Shown: one piece after another, positions 36,207 to 45,857 of the stretch
Numbering within the stretch: the first letter of the stretch is position 1
How the letters are laid out: every line of letters begins with the position of its first letter
The notes under the pieces: model-generated
The model's input: only the letters and a program-made list of their open reading frames with translations
What the model was told of the DNA's origin: nothing
Databases searched by the model: none
Position numbers and translations under genes: made by a program
Assembly (NCBI GenBank): GCA_019704295.1
Contig: AP024596.1
Coordinates: 915,369 to 979,368, forward strand
Direction: 5' to 3'
Source of the DNA: Sulfolobales archaeon HS-7
GTDB lineage: Archaea; Thermoproteota; Thermoprotei_A; Sulfolobales; Sulfolobaceae
DNA length: 64,000 nucleotides

Positions 36207-36834
36207 TTCGTTTCACCATCTCTTCATTTATTTTTTCAATCATAGCTATAGGTTCCTTACTTAGATAAATACTTCTTCCTACTATCTCATAGTCTGCCCC
36301 GCTACAGATAGCAGTTCCGGGTAATGCGCCCTGATATCCAATTCCAGGGGATATAATAACGTTATTTGGAAATGAATTACGCAATTTTCTAATTACTGAC
36401 GGTCTTGTCGCAGGAGCTACTAATCCAAACGGTTGGGTTCTCTCAATTACATTATAAATTAGCTCAATATCTAAAAACCATCCTGGATGGGACATGGCGG
36501 CTAGGAGGTATATCTTTTTATTTTTTTCATTTGCATATTTCTTTAATTCATCAAGGGCGTTTTCATAACCTATAAATGCGTGGGCAATAACGCTGTCTCC
36601 TAGATCAGAAACTGCCTTAATTACGTTTACCATAGTTGAACCAATATCTGCTAGCTTAAGATCCAATATAATCTCACTAAAGTTAGCTCTGCTTAACACT
36701 CTCTTTATCTCATCCTTGCCATACTGTAATATTATAGGTAAACCGATTTTCACCTTGGGTACCAGTTGGCTCAATGTTATCAAAGTATTCTGGTCAACTA
36801 ACTGGTCCAAAGCGATAATAATTCTACTGTCCAA
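36178..36834 (-). CDS. pyrF: orotidine 5'-phosphate decarboxylase
   Basis: Last step of UMP synthesis, decarboxylating OMP. The 218-residue protein has the catalytic ILDLKLADIGSTMVN (DxKxxD pattern, residues ~57-71) and the phosphate-binding end VISPGIGYQG and AICSGADYEIVGRSIY. It overlaps pyrE upstream by 11 bases and the orf downstream by 29 bases. Confidence 0.95.
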   Translation of the reverse strand: MDSRIIIALDQLVDQNTLITLSQLVPKVKIGLPIILQYGKDEIKRVLSRANFSEIILDLKLADIGSTMVNVIKAVSDLGDSVIAHAFIGYENALDELKKYANEKNKKIYLLAAMSHPGWFLDIELIYNVIERTQPFGLVAPATRPSVIRKLRNSFPNNVIISPGIGYQGALPGTAICSGADYEIVGRSIYLSKEPIAMIEKINEEMVKRIEQCKASET

Positions 36835-37414
36835 TTATATCCCCTAGGTACTTTAAAATTGAAATAGCTTCGCTATCTGTGACAAGTTTTTCGGTAACTA
36901 ACTGCTTAAGAATGTTAGATATTTTATATAGTGATATTAACGTTACTCCCCTCTGTTTAAGCTTTTCAAGCGCGCCTTCTTCTCTATCAATTATTACAAA
37001 TGCGGACGAGACTCTTCCGCCAGAATTCTCAATTTTGTTAATAGCTGAGAGAAGCGATTTCCCGGTCGTTGCAACGTCATCTACAAGGAGAACTTCTTTA
37101 TCATTAACTACACCCTCTACTAGACTTGCTGTTCCATGTTCCTTTTTTTCGTTCCTTACATACCCTAAAGGTTTGTTTAGTTTACATGCGATAAATGAAG
37201 CTAAAGGAACTCCTCCAGTGGCTATACCGACTACGTAATCAAAGTTTATCTTGGATAATATTTTAGCTGACTCTGCTACTACGTCGCTAAACTCTGGGAA
37301 ACTAGGGAGTTTCCTTAGATCTATGTAATATGGGCTTATTTTACCTGAGGTTAGGGTGAAAGTTCCTGTTAGCAGAAGACCTCTCTTCACCAGCAAGTGA
37401 GCAAATGACATCAT
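36824..37414 (-). CDS. pyrE: orotate phosphoribosyltransferase
   Basis: Adds PRPP to orotate to form OMP, 197 residues from the ATG at 37414 (MMSFAHLLVKRG); an upstream TTG at 37423 is less likely. The PRPP motif VLLVDDVATTGKSLLSAI is at ~115-132, and SGKISPYYIDLRKLP near the N-terminus binds orotate/PRPP. It is divergent from pyrB, starting a pyrE-pyrF-orf transcript. Confidence 0.95.
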   Translation of the reverse strand: MMSFAHLLVKRGLLLTGTFTLTSGKISPYYIDLRKLPSFPEFSDVVAESAKILSKINFDYVVGIATGGVPLASFIACKLNKPLGYVRNEKKEHGTASLVEGVVNDKEVLLVDDVATTGKSLLSAINKIENSGGRVSSAFVIIDREEGALEKLKQRGVTLISLYKISNILKQLVTEKLVTDSEAISILKYLGDIIGQ

Positions 37415-37453
37415 GTATAACAAGGAAGTGAGTTTAAGTTAAAATTTTATTTT
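37415..37453. promoter_or_regulatory. bidirectional pyrE/pyrB promoter region
   Basis: Only 39 bases separate the two divergent starts. The AT-rich core AGTTTAAGTTAAAATTTTAT (37432-37451) offers TATA-like elements in both directions, so the two promoters overlap and could compete or be regulated together. The S. acidocaldarius pyr cluster is known to have this divergent layout. Confidence 0.5.
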
Positions 37454-38377
37454 TTGTTTAGGAGAGAAGACTGGGCTTGTTTGGATTTAATATCTATTGA
37501 GGAGTTAGACAGGGCAAAAATAGATGAAATTTTTGTGTTAAGTAATAAATTTAGAGAGGGCTACAAAAGCGACCTGCCTAATAGGATTGTAGCGTTAGCT
37601 TTTTTTGAACCGAGTACGAGAACTTATTCAAGCTTTGAGTCTGCAGCGAAGAGGTTAGATGTAAAGGTTATAGGTTTCAGAGGCGAGCAAGGGATATCAA
37701 CTAGCAAAGGTGAAACATTTTCAGACACGATAAGAATGCTTGATGCATATGCTGATGCAATAGTAGTCCGTCATAAGTATGAGGGAGCTGCTAAACTGGC
37801 CGCGGAAGTGGCTAAAAAGCCGGTAATAAACGCTGGAGATGGGCGTAATGAACATCCTACTCAGGCCTTGGTAGATTTCTACACTATTTTGGAGGAAAAG
37901 GGAAAGATCAACGACCTGAACTACGGAATAGTAGGCGATTTAAAGTATGGTAGAACGGTAAATAGTTTTCTTCTCATGTTAAATAAGTTTTCTCCGGGAA
38001 AAGTGTATCTAATTTCTCCTCCAGAACTCAGGGCCAGAAAGGAAATTCTAGACAGGCTTAATTTTAACATAGAGGAGATTGATGAATTAGAAGTCAACAT
38101 CAATAGAATCGATGTTCTATACGTGATAAGAATTCAGAAAGAAAGGTACTTAGACGCGGCGGAATACCAAAAAGTTAAGGGTAGCTATAGAATTACGAAG
38201 AGGATCGCGGAAAACATGAAAAAAGATGCAATTATCCTTCATCCCCTGCCCCGTGTAGATGAGATCGATAGGGAAGTTGATAAAACTGAAAACGCTAAGT
38301 ATTTTATTCAAGCTCAATACGGCATCCCAGTAAGGATGTCTATTCTTACGTTAATTCTTGGTGACTCATATGAATGA
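37454..38377 (+). CDS. pyrB: aspartate carbamoyltransferase, catalytic subunit
   Basis: First committed step of pyrimidine synthesis, carbamoyl phosphate plus aspartate. About 307 residues. Carbamoyl-phosphate motif FEPSTRTYSSFESAAKR (~51-67), EHPTQALVDFYT (~136-147) and the C-terminal HPLPRVDEI are present. The start is uncertain: TTG at 37454 is used, a second TTG at 37473 would remove a few residues. The stop overlaps the pyrI start by 8 bases. Confidence 0.95.
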   Translation: MFRREDWACLDLISIEELDRAKIDEIFVLSNKFREGYKSDLPNRIVALAFFEPSTRTYSSFESAAKRLDVKVIGFRGEQGISTSKGETFSDTIRMLDAYADAIVVRHKYEGAAKLAAEVAKKPVINAGDGRNEHPTQALVDFYTILEEKGKINDLNYGIVGDLKYGRTVNSFLLMLNKFSPGKVYLISPPELRARKEILDRLNFNIEEIDELEVNINRIDVLYVIRIQKERYLDAAEYQKVKGSYRITKRIAENMKKDAIILHPLPRVDEIDREVDKTENAKYFIQAQYGIPVRMSILTLILGDSYE

Positions 38378-38852
38378 AAAGAAAGAGATTCTAGTGGCAA
38401 AGATAGAAAACGGCACAGTTATAGATCATATTACAGCGGGCAGAGCACTCGCTGTCCTTAAAATATTAAATATAACTGGAAAGGAAAAGAATAGAGTATC
38501 TATATTAATTAATGCAGATAGTAAGAAAATGATAAAAAAGGATATTATAAAAGTTGAAGAAAGGGAACTTAGTGCTGATGAGGTTAGTCTAATTAGTCTA
38601 ATATCCCTTGACGCGACAGTAAATATTGTAAAGGGTTACGAGATCGTCAAAAAAACTAAGCTTACATTACCGAAAAGAGTGAAAGGACTTCTTCGGTGCA
38701 ATAGCCACACTTGTATATCAAATCAGGATCCAGAAGCCACTCCGACTTTTAATGTAATTGAGTCTAAGCCCCTCAAATTATCTTGTGTATACTGTAGAAC
38801 TTATCTTTACGAGGAGGACGTTCTCTACCAGATTCTCGGTGAAAAACAATGA
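38370..38852 (+). CDS. pyrI: aspartate carbamoyltransferase, regulatory subunit
   Basis: Allosteric subunit of ATCase, about 160 residues. N-terminal nucleotide-binding domain (IENGTVIDHITAGRALAVLKIL) and C-terminal zinc domain with four cysteines in LRCNSHTCIS and LSCVYCRTYLY. The start is set at the ATG overlapping the pyrB stop (ATGAATGA); an upstream TTG at 38358 would overlap pyrB further. Overlaps the next gene by 4 bases. Confidence 0.95.
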   Translation: MNEKKEILVAKIENGTVIDHITAGRALAVLKILNITGKEKNRVSILINADSKKMIKKDIIKVEERELSADEVSLISLISLDATVNIVKGYEIVKKTKLTLPKRVKGLLRCNSHTCISNQDPEATPTFNVIESKPLKLSCVYCRTYLYEEDVLYQILGEKQ

Positions 38853-39385
38853 GGAAAGGTAAGATAGTTACAATGGATGGTGAAGAGGTAATCATATCTG
38901 TTAGGATTAAATCGCCTCGTCCTGGACAGTTCGTGACATTGATTCTACCTGGAATCGGCGAATTCCCTTTTTTAATAGCTGACTACAAAAAGGGAAATCT
39001 GAAATTAAAAATACATTCTAGAAAAATAAGAGAGGAAATTTCAAATAGGAAAGTAGTATATATCAAGGGACCTCTGGGAAGTCCGATAAAAATAGGCAGA
39101 AGCGTGTTATTATTAGGGGAAAATGATTCGTTGTCGGAATTAGAGTTTATCATTAATTATTGTAAAAGCAAAGGTATTAAATTAAGAATAGAAAATAATA
39201 TGAGCGTTAAAGGAGAAGAGGATACGGTAATTATTACTTCACCTGATTATGCAAGAAGGGCAGATAGAAAAAGGGTTTACGTCTATTTTAGAAATGTTAA
39301 GATGAATTGCATGCTGGGTGTATGTGGGGAATGTTTAGTAGGAGGCAAACTGGTTTGCAAAGACGGGCCGTTTCTGAAGATATAG
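38849..39385 (+). CDS. pyrK: dihydroorotate dehydrogenase electron-transfer subunit, short form
   Basis: A 178-residue iron-sulfur flavoprotein-like subunit. The C-terminus MNCMLGVCGECLVGGKLVCKDGPFL is the [2Fe-2S] cysteine set of PyrK. The ferredoxin-reductase-like barrel (PGQFVTLILPGIGEFPFLI) and a shortened nucleotide domain (SVLLLGENDSLSELEFII) precede it. PyrK of bacteria is 230-260 residues, so this form is about 70 residues shorter and lacks the usual RxYS FAD motif. It fits the small subunit of the type 1S enzyme described in S. solfataricus. Confidence 0.82.
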   Translation: MRKGKIVTMDGEEVIISVRIKSPRPGQFVTLILPGIGEFPFLIADYKKGNLKLKIHSRKIREEISNRKVVYIKGPLGSPIKIGRSVLLLGENDSLSELEFIINYCKSKGIKLRIENNMSVKGEEDTVIITSPDYARRADRKRVYVYFRNVKMNCMLGVCGECLVGGKLVCKDGPFLKI

Positions 39386-39394
39386 TAACCTAAA

Positions 39395-40561
39395 ATGGGG
39401 TTGAACCTCTTGAGAATACTATCAAACATATTACTTGACGACGGTTCCTTCGTCCTCGGATGTGTTGAATTCGACAGAATCATCAGAAGTATAAGAAAAG
39501 AATGTAAGCCCGACTTAAACATGGAAAGGGATTTTATGGTTCCGGCTGGGATAGATTTACATGTACATATACGAGGTGCTCAGCTTTCATATAAGGAAGA
39601 CGTCAGGTCTTTCTCTATGGAAGCCGCACGGGGGGGTATAGGATTAGCCATAGATATGCCTAACACAGAACCTTATATTAACAACAGGGAAAAAATAATT
39701 TCCAGATTAGAAGAACTTAAAAATTCTAGAATAGACTACGCCCTCTACTCTGGATACCCTGAAGAGTACGTTGAGGATTTACCGATAGCAGGATATAAAC
39801 TATTTCCTCAGGATCTGGAAAGAAACCTAGAACCTCTCATTAATTCGAAAAAACTAAAGATTCTTCATCCAGAATCTCCAATAAGCCTCAAGGAAGATAG
39901 ACGACTTAGAAATTTATGGGAAGAATATTTTGGCATTAGGGAGATGTATGGACATGTACACATTACGCATATTACATCAAAATATGGTGTCGAATTATCC
40001 AAGCGAATGGGATTTACCACCGATGTAACACCCCATCATATGTTAATATCCAGGGAGAGAACTTGTATAGAGAAAGTAAATCCACCATACAGAGGAGAAA
40101 TAGAGAGAAGGTTACTAAACTTGGCACTATTCGAGGTTGATGCCATCGCTTCGGATCATGCCCCTCACGCTAAATTTGAAAAGAACATGCCATTTTCATT
40201 GTGCCCCCCAGGGGTTCCATTAGTTTCATTTACTTTACCTTTTGTGTTTTCAATGGCGATTAGGGATATTATATCGTTCAAAAGGGCAATGGAACTTGTG
40301 TCAGAAAATCCATCGAAAATTCTCGGCATTAATATGGGAACCATTAGAGTAGGGAATAGGGCAAATATCACTATACTGAGTAGAGAAGAATGGAGGTATT
40401 CTACGGCGTTCTCAAAAGCTACTACGACCCCTATCGATGGATATAAACTATACGTGAAACCAGTATTAACGATAGTAGAGGGTAAGGTGGTATTTGATCA
40501 AGAAAACGTATACCCAATTCAGGGTGTAAATCCCTTTGCTGAAAGTGAACGTTTTCAATAG
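39395..40561 (+). CDS. pyrC: dihydroorotase
   Basis: Zinc amidohydrolase closing carbamoyl aspartate to dihydroorotate, 388 residues. Metal motif GIDLHVHIRGAQLSYKEDV (~53-71), further His in VHITHITSKYG, and the catalytic Asp in ASDHAPHAKFEK. The position between pyrK and pyrD supports dihydroorotase over allantoinase or hydantoinase. The 3' end overlaps the pyrD start by 26 bases. Confidence 0.92.
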   Translation: MGLNLLRILSNILLDDGSFVLGCVEFDRIIRSIRKECKPDLNMERDFMVPAGIDLHVHIRGAQLSYKEDVRSFSMEAARGGIGLAIDMPNTEPYINNREKIISRLEELKNSRIDYALYSGYPEEYVEDLPIAGYKLFPQDLERNLEPLINSKKLKILHPESPISLKEDRRLRNLWEEYFGIREMYGHVHITHITSKYGVELSKRMGFTTDVTPHHMLISRERTCIEKVNPPYRGEIERRLLNLALFEVDAIASDHAPHAKFEKNMPFSLCPPGVPLVSFTLPFVFSMAIRDIISFKRAMELVSENPSKILGINMGTIRVGNRANITILSREEWRYSTAFSKATTTPIDGYKLYVKPVLTIVEGKVVFDQENVYPIQGVNPFAESERFQ

Positions 40562-41405
40562 AGTGTTAAACAACCCGATCGTTGTAGCTTCGGGGATATT
40601 GCCCCCGGTAACCAAGTTAATGAGGGACGTCTGTAGAAAATATGCACCTGGAGGAATTACTACTAAATCTATGACAATAGAACCCCTTCAACCTCATCAA
40701 CCTCCCACTTTGTTACAATACGATCATGATACATACATAAATGCCATAGGTCTAGGGAATCCTGGAATAAAGACTCTTAATAAGATTGGCTGCTTTACTA
40801 TAGTAAGTATTGCCGGGAATAGCGTTGATAACATTACACTTACAGCTAGGGAGGCAGAGAGGATCGGCGACGCAATTGAGATTAACGTAAGCAGTCCCAA
40901 CAGGGCAGGATATGGGGAGTCGTTATCCTCCCATGTTAGTAAAATAGTCAAAGAGATAAAGGGTCTAGTGACGGTTCCAGTTTTAGTAAAACTTGGTCCC
41001 TGGGAAAACATTGTAGATATTTCTGGAAAGGCCTTATCAGCAGGGGCGGACGGTCTCACCCTAACGAATACTATTAAGGGAATGATAATTGACGTTCATT
41101 CAATGAAGCCCATACTTAGCTATAAAACTGGGGGCATTTCTGGGAGAGCTTTACATCCTATAGCTGTTAGAGCCGTCTATGAGGTATACAAGGAGTATCA
41201 ACCAGTAATTATAGGGACCGGAGGGGTTATTTCCTGGGAGGACGCCGTGGAATTTATGTTAGCTGGTGCTACTTTAGTGGGAATAGGGAGCGGTATTATA
41301 AGTAAGGGGTTTGATGTAATACGTAAAGTAAATCAAGGTATAGAAGAATATCTCGAAAGCAAAGGACTTAAATTAAAAGATTTAATTGGATATATAGTAA
41401 GGTGA
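40536..41405 (+). CDS. pyrD: dihydroorotate dehydrogenase, catalytic subunit (type 1S-like)
   Basis: FMN enzyme oxidising dihydroorotate to orotate, 289 residues. The active-site loop reads EINVSSPNRAGYGESL: a Ser stands where class 1 enzymes have Cys (NxSCPN). This matches the type 1S enzyme of S. solfataricus, where a catalytic serine occurs in an otherwise class 1 framework. PVLVKLGPW and IIGTGGVISWEDAVEFMLAGA form the FMN phosphate site. TTG start at 40536 overlaps pyrC; GTG at 40548 is an alternative. Confidence 0.93.
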   Translation: MLKVNVFNRVLNNPIVVASGILPPVTKLMRDVCRKYAPGGITTKSMTIEPLQPHQPPTLLQYDHDTYINAIGLGNPGIKTLNKIGCFTIVSIAGNSVDNITLTAREAERIGDAIEINVSSPNRAGYGESLSSHVSKIVKEIKGLVTVPVLVKLGPWENIVDISGKALSAGADGLTLTNTIKGMIIDVHSMKPILSYKTGGISGRALHPIAVRAVYEVYKEYQPVIIGTGGVISWEDAVEFMLAGATLVGIGSGIISKGFDVIRKVNQGIEEYLESKGLKLKDLIGYIVR

Positions 41406-41728
41406 ATGGACTGTCCACCAGGCCAGAAATGAAAGGTCGTGATTTAGAGACTCTTCTATATTTAGGCAAAATAGAAGATTCGTGGATAGAATATTGTAGT
41501 GATGATAAAGCAAATGCGCGTGTTGTTGCTAGAATTAATACTGGAGAGGAGGTATCGACTTTCTGCATACCAATAAGAGCCGCAGGTAAGATAAATACCG
41601 TCATAAAACATTACCTAAGAATGGGTATTACCAAATATCTCGTTACTGATGATTCCATTTCAAAATCTAATGTGGATACTGAGGGTGGTGAAGACGAAGT
41701 TCGAGAGGATGAAAATTCCAAAGAATGA
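41402..41728 (+). CDS. small conserved protein after pyrD, function unknown
   Basis: 108 residues from a GTG whose last bases overlap the pyrD stop; an ATG at 41429 (MKGRDLETLLYLGK) is an alternative. A compact beta/alpha core (LLYLGKIEDSWIEYC to ITKYLVTDD) is followed by an acidic tail rich in E/D. No family is recognised. Overlap with pyrD and the next gene places it in the pyr transcript. Confidence 0.55.
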   Translation: MNGLSTRPEMKGRDLETLLYLGKIEDSWIEYCSDDKANARVVARINTGEEVSTFCIPIRAAGKINTVIKHYLRMGITKYLVTDDSISKSNVDTEGGEDEVREDENSKE

Positions 41729-42008
41729 GAATGATATAGAGGAAATAGAAAGGGAAATAAGTCAGAAAACTCATCATGAACATGAGCCTACTATTGAAGA
41801 CCTGTTAGCTGATATTTACTCAAGAGTCCAAAACTTAACTTCTGAATCTGCAGATATTAAGCGGAAAACATACAATTTAGAAAGAAATATTTCCATAATT
41901 TATGGCATTTTAGCTGAGATACTACTACTTTTTAATTCTAAGAGTGATGATGAGAAGAAAATTCATCTAAACAATATACATAATTTGCTAAATGATAGAA
42001 ATGAGTGA
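41688..42008 (+). CDS. small acidic coiled-coil protein, function unknown
   Basis: About 107 residues, strongly charged and helical, with a probable coiled coil at [30 protein letters not shown]. Several starts are possible: ATG 41649 gives a long overlap with the previous gene, GTG 41688 or ATG 41709 are more modest. Its 3' end overlaps the MarC gene by 8 bases. No function can be assigned. Confidence 0.5.
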   Translation: MKTKFERMKIPKNENDIEEIEREISQKTHHEHEPTIEDLLADIYSRVQNLTSESADIKRKTYNLERNISIIYGILAEILLLFNSKSDDEKKIHLNNIHNLLNDRNE

Positions 42009-42612
42009 AATAAGTTCAATTTTTATAATAGCGATAAAGCTTTTTGCTATAATGGATCCATTTTCTATAATTCCATATATATTGTCTGTCTTTAATCAAT
42101 ATGTTCAAGAGACAAAAGATACCATAACGTGGAGCACACTTACAAATAAACTCCTTATTGTAATAATAATATTACTGTTTTTATTTTCATTAGTAGGGCG
42201 GGCCCTTTTAGATTTTCTAGGTCTTTCTCCCGAGTCTTTAGAAATAGGAGGAGGTATTATATTGATGTATTTAGGGATTGATACAATGGGAGGATTTGGT
42301 CAGCTAAGATTTTTAGGAAGGAAAATCGAAGAGGCTTTAGTTACGCCAATAGCTACTCCGCTCATAGTAGGACCTGGAACTTTAACTGCCCTAGTATCGC
42401 TTTCTGTAAGTTATTCTCCACTTCTTTTGATACTTGGCAGTCTAATAGCTGCCGCATTAACATATATTTCTTTACTTTCTGCACCATTACTTGTAAAACT
42501 TCTGGGGAATACGGGTACAATGGCTGCGGGAAGATTCACAGCTATTATAATAGCTGCTTTTGGTGTTCAACTAATTATTACAGGCTTACAGCAGCTTCAA
42601 CTCGTTAAATAA
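42001..42612 (+). CDS. MarC-family integral membrane protein
   Basis: A membrane protein of about 203 residues with six hydrophobic segments. MarC/UPF0056 signatures are [16 protein letters not shown] (~14-29), [24 protein letters not shown] and [24 protein letters not shown]. The family is of unknown function despite its antibiotic-resistance name. An ATG nine bases upstream (41992) is possible. It closes the rightward pyr-linked run. Confidence 0.88.
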   Translation: MSEISSIFIIAIKLFAIMDPFSIIPYILSVFNQYVQETKDTITWSTLTNKLLIVIIILLFLFSLVGRALLDFLGLSPESLEIGGGIILMYLGIDTMGGFGQLRFLGRKIEEALVTPIATPLIVGPGTLTALVSLSVSYSPLLLILGSLIAAALTYISLLSAPLLVKLLGNTGTMAAGRFTAIIIAAFGVQLIITGLQQLQLVK

Positions 42613-42877
42613 CTGAAAACTGAACCAAGTTTTACGACTGTAGCTTTTTAATAGTTTTAACTACATCTCATACCTTCCTGGACTCTAAAGATCACAAAGT
42701 CTATCTTTAACCCCTTAACATCGACTCTATTCTAAGGAACGACTCTAATGATGAGAGATAGGGTCTTATCCCTTGAAGTAGCAAGAATTACAACTGTGAT
42801 GACTGTTTTTCCCTTAACTATCGGTTTATAAATTTGAGCATTTGCCTCGAATTTTACGTGAATTGAGTTGTATTCCG

Positions 42878-43820
42878 TCAGGCTTTAAAGGACAAGGGAA
42901 CTTCACTCAGTATTGACGTCTGGGGTTCACCACACCTTTTCACACTGTATACGAGGTCACCTACTCTCTTGGATATCGAACGTAGAAACCTTCTTGCGTC
43001 TCACGTTAACGTCTCGAAGTCCGTGTAGATCTTGGAGTAGAGCTTTCTCTTGAGGATCGCCCAAGGTCCCTCAGCTGGGCTCTTGTCTGGGGAGTAGGGC
43101 GGTAAGTAAACGAAATCCACGCCGTTCTCCTCAAGGAATTTCCTCACTCTATTTCCTTGGATTCTGGTGTTGTCCATTATCACCACGACCTTCTCGTCCT
43201 TTATCACCTTTCTCAAGTATGATATCCTCGGAATTCAACGAGGGCTTCTTGTAGGTCGAGTAGGTAAAGGTTATTCCCGCTTTGCTTATCATTATTCCTC
43301 CTATTACTGCAAACCTCTTCCTCTTGGGGTTAACTTTTACCCCTGCTCCTGCCTTCATCCAACCCTTGTTTACGGGCGACACGACAAAGACGTGTACCTT
43401 GTATCCCTCGGCTATTTTTTTAAAAAGTCTCTCCCCTTGTTCCCTAACCCATCCCTCCACGGCCTTCTCGTCCCTTACGTAGGTTCTCTTGACCTTCTTG
43501 TACTTGAAGTCCAACTTGTTGAGGACTGGGCCCAAGCTCCTTGGGTTGTACTTTACCCAGAACTCCCTCTCAAGCACGTAGGCTACGAGCTTCAATGTCC
43601 AAAAATCACAGTTCAACCCCAAGTCTCTAGGACTCTTTTCCAAGATCTTGACGAGTTTTTCCTCGTCCTTTATTTTCATGACTCCTCGGTTTCGCGCTCG
43701 GATCATCCCTCCCCAATCACTTGTATACGGTGAAGATGGACACGTCGTACTTCCTCGCGACATCCCTTATCCCGTCCCTCACGTCTTTCACTGCGTTAAT
43801 CCTCCTCTTGCTTCTTGTTA
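42878..43820 (-). pseudogene. IS630-family transposase, inactivated
   Basis: A degraded DDE transposase. Pieces in order: HTH GIRDVARKYDVSIFTVYK then a TGA at 43717-43719 where Trp is expected; a frameshift; DLGLNCDFWTLKLVAYVLEREFWVKYNPRSLG; a further frameshift near 43205; then VVVIMDNTRIQ and LPPYSPDKSPAEGPWAILK, the last two parts of the catalytic triad; a TGA at 43001-43003; and a tail to 42878. The first catalytic region reads VFVVSPVNKGWM, lacking the usual Asp. It cannot make an active protein. Confidence 0.88.
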
Positions 43821-44211
43821 AGCCTTATTCCGTGCATGCTGGATTTCGAAATAACAATTTCATATTACTCACGAAATATAAATCTTGCTCTTTAAGGTCT
43901 GACCAAGTATAATAGTTATAATAAGCTAAACCGTAACTGAAAACTTCGAATTGCTTCTTGCTAGGTATTAATAAACCTCTCTAAACTTGAGAAAGTGCTG
44001 AAATTCTTTTTAAATAGTTGAGGTAATGATTGTATCATTTATCCTTATTATTAACAAAGTTGTCTCTCTACCTCAGTAACTGCTCACCTTTTCTTGCTAT
44101 TTTGTTGGCGAAAAGGTTCCCCAGAATAGGTATAGCAGATCCTGTAGATAGCTTTAGGGGTTAGGATAGGGTAGGAATATATTTCTTAAAAAGCATGTTA
44201 TACATTAGGTC
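43821..44211. other. 390-bp intergenic region beside the IS remnant
   Basis: Left part may still hold the IS end; no clear terminal inverted repeat is found. The right end holds TTAAAAAG at 44187-44194, a TATA-like element 18-25 bases before the ogt ATG. No gene is seen. Confidence 0.35.
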
Positions 44212-44709
44212 ATGGTAAGATATGGTCTGTACGAAAGTCCCCTCGGACTAATCACAGTGGCAAAAACAAGTAAAGGTTTGGTGATGTTAGACTTTTGCGA
44301 TTGTGTGGAGAAGGAATTAGTAGATAACAACGCGTTCACCGATTTATTTGAGCTTTTAGATAGATACTTTGCAGGGGAAGAAGTAGAGTTTAAGGTCGAT
44401 ATAGACTGGGGGTTTTATGATAAAAGGACTCAAATACTAAGAGAACTGACCAAACTTAAGTGGGGCGAAACGAGAACATATGAGGAAATTGCTAGAAATG
44501 TAGGAAGTTCTCCACGAGGAATAGGTTCCGCCATTAGCAAGAATAACGTTTTAATTATTATTCCTTGTCATCGCGTTATCGCAAAATACGATATAGGAGG
44601 CTACTCAAGAGGGATCGACCTAAAATTAAAGCTTCTTGAGATAGAAGGGCATAAATTTCAAAAAATAGTTAGTAGAACGGGAAGAACTAGATACGTTTTG
44701 CTTGAATGA
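44212..44709 (+). CDS. ogt: methylated-DNA-protein cysteine S-methyltransferase
   Basis: Suicide repair protein removing alkyl groups from O6-alkylguanine, 165 residues. The acceptor motif is IIPCHRVIAKYDIGGYSRGI, with the conserved PCHR cysteine. The DNA-binding helix region ETRTYEEIARNVGSSPRGIGSAISKNN precedes it. Length equals the usual single-domain archaeal OGT. A TATA-like element close upstream suggests a leaderless transcript. Confidence 0.95.
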   Translation: MVRYGLYESPLGLITVAKTSKGLVMLDFCDCVEKELVDNNAFTDLFELLDRYFAGEEVEFKVDIDWGFYDKRTQILRELTKLKWGETRTYEEIARNVGSSPRGIGSAISKNNVLIIIPCHRVIAKYDIGGYSRGIDLKLKLLEIEGHKFQKIVSRTGRTRYVLLE

Positions 44710-44730
44710 CATTTGAAAGGAATAGATGTC

Positions 44731-45570
44731 TTATAATAATACAAATACATTCTCATATATCAAATACACTGCAACTATGATGATGATGACGGAAAAAATT
44801 CTTCTCAGAGTTATTCTTGGAAGCGAAGTAGCCACTCTAGTACCTGCATAACCCCCAAGAACTCCACCAATAAAATACAGCAAAGCTACAATTACGTTTA
44901 TATCTCCTGCAATAGCATATCTCAGCGCGCTGACCACGCCGAAAGTTCCTACAGAGATTAGCGAGGTACCTACTGCTTGAATCATATTTAATCCTGCACT
45001 GTATATGAGACCAGGAACTATCAAGAATCCTCCGCCAATACCAAAAAATCCAGAGAGCAGTCCTACTACAAATCCCGTTGGAATTATACGTCCATATTTT
45101 ATTTTACGTATGGTTGTTCCATTACTACTTATACTTGAATTTATTTGCTCTTTGCCTCTTAGCATGTTGACCCCTATTCCGATCATAAGGAAACCAAATA
45201 GGATGAGCAAATAAGGTCCGCCAACTGAGAGTCCAATCGATGCCCCCAGTAGAGATCCGACAACTCCTGGTAATGCAAATGTAATACCCTCTTTCGTTCT
45301 TACGTTTCCCTTTCTATAATGGAGATAAGAATTAGCATAGGCGTTTATTCCAACGGCAAGGGCGGTGGTTCCTATTACTAGGTGATCAATATAACTTGCT
45401 GTTTGTGTTCCAGGCGGTGCAATAAAACCAAGACCCACGAAATAGAGTAAAAGAGGAACTGCAAGAATTGAACCTCCGCCTCCAATTAAACCCAAACTAA
45501 ATCCTACTATCGAACCGGCGATTATTGATAAGATATATTGGTAAGTTGTTAATTCGATCATATAGATCAT
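44731..45570 (-). CDS. TauE/SafE-family sulfite/organosulfur anion exporter-like permease
   Basis: A 279-residue protein with about eight hydrophobic spans. Two family repeats are visible: GSIVGFSLGLIGGGGSILAVPLLLYFVG (~18-45) and GFVVGLLSGFFGIGGGFLIVPGLIYSAG (~166-193). Such permeases are linked to sulfite, sulfoacetate or taurine metabolism; the substrate is not known. It is convergent with ogt and isolated from the ribosomal operon by 287 bases. Confidence 0.88.
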   Translation of the reverse strand: MIYMIELTTYQYILSIIAGSIVGFSLGLIGGGGSILAVPLLLYFVGLGFIAPPGTQTASYIDHLVIGTTALAVGINAYANSYLHYRKGNVRTKEGITFALPGVVGSLLGASIGLSVGGPYLLILFGFLMIGIGVNMLRGKEQINSSISSNGTTIRKIKYGRIIPTGFVVGLLSGFFGIGGGFLIVPGLIYSAGLNMIQAVGTSLISVGTFGVVSALRYAIAGDINVIVALLYFIGGVLGGYAGTRVATSLPRITLRRIFSVIIIIVAVYLIYENVFVLL

Positions 45571-45857
45571 ATGTAGGAATATTTAGTAAATAGTAATAAA
45601 ACTTTCTTATATAAAAACGACTATAACAGGTTTTAAATGCTGAAGTGAAAATGATTATGAGGACCGTGTTATTTCGCTAATAATCAACAGCGGGAAAGGT
45701 TTAGTCAATATCCCTAATATTATTTAGGTAAATACCGTGAAACATGGTAGGTCCTGAACTTCTTTCACGAGTTAACAGTGATAAACACAATCTAAAATTT
45801 TCTTAAAGTTGTTATAGTAAGTGATATTTTCAATATTCTATAGGGCTTCGGAGTTAT

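Noticed and set aside
43149..43763. Independent 204-residue protein
   Set aside because: It is the central fragment of the frameshifted IS630 transposase; its first residues and last 24 residues come from shifted frames.
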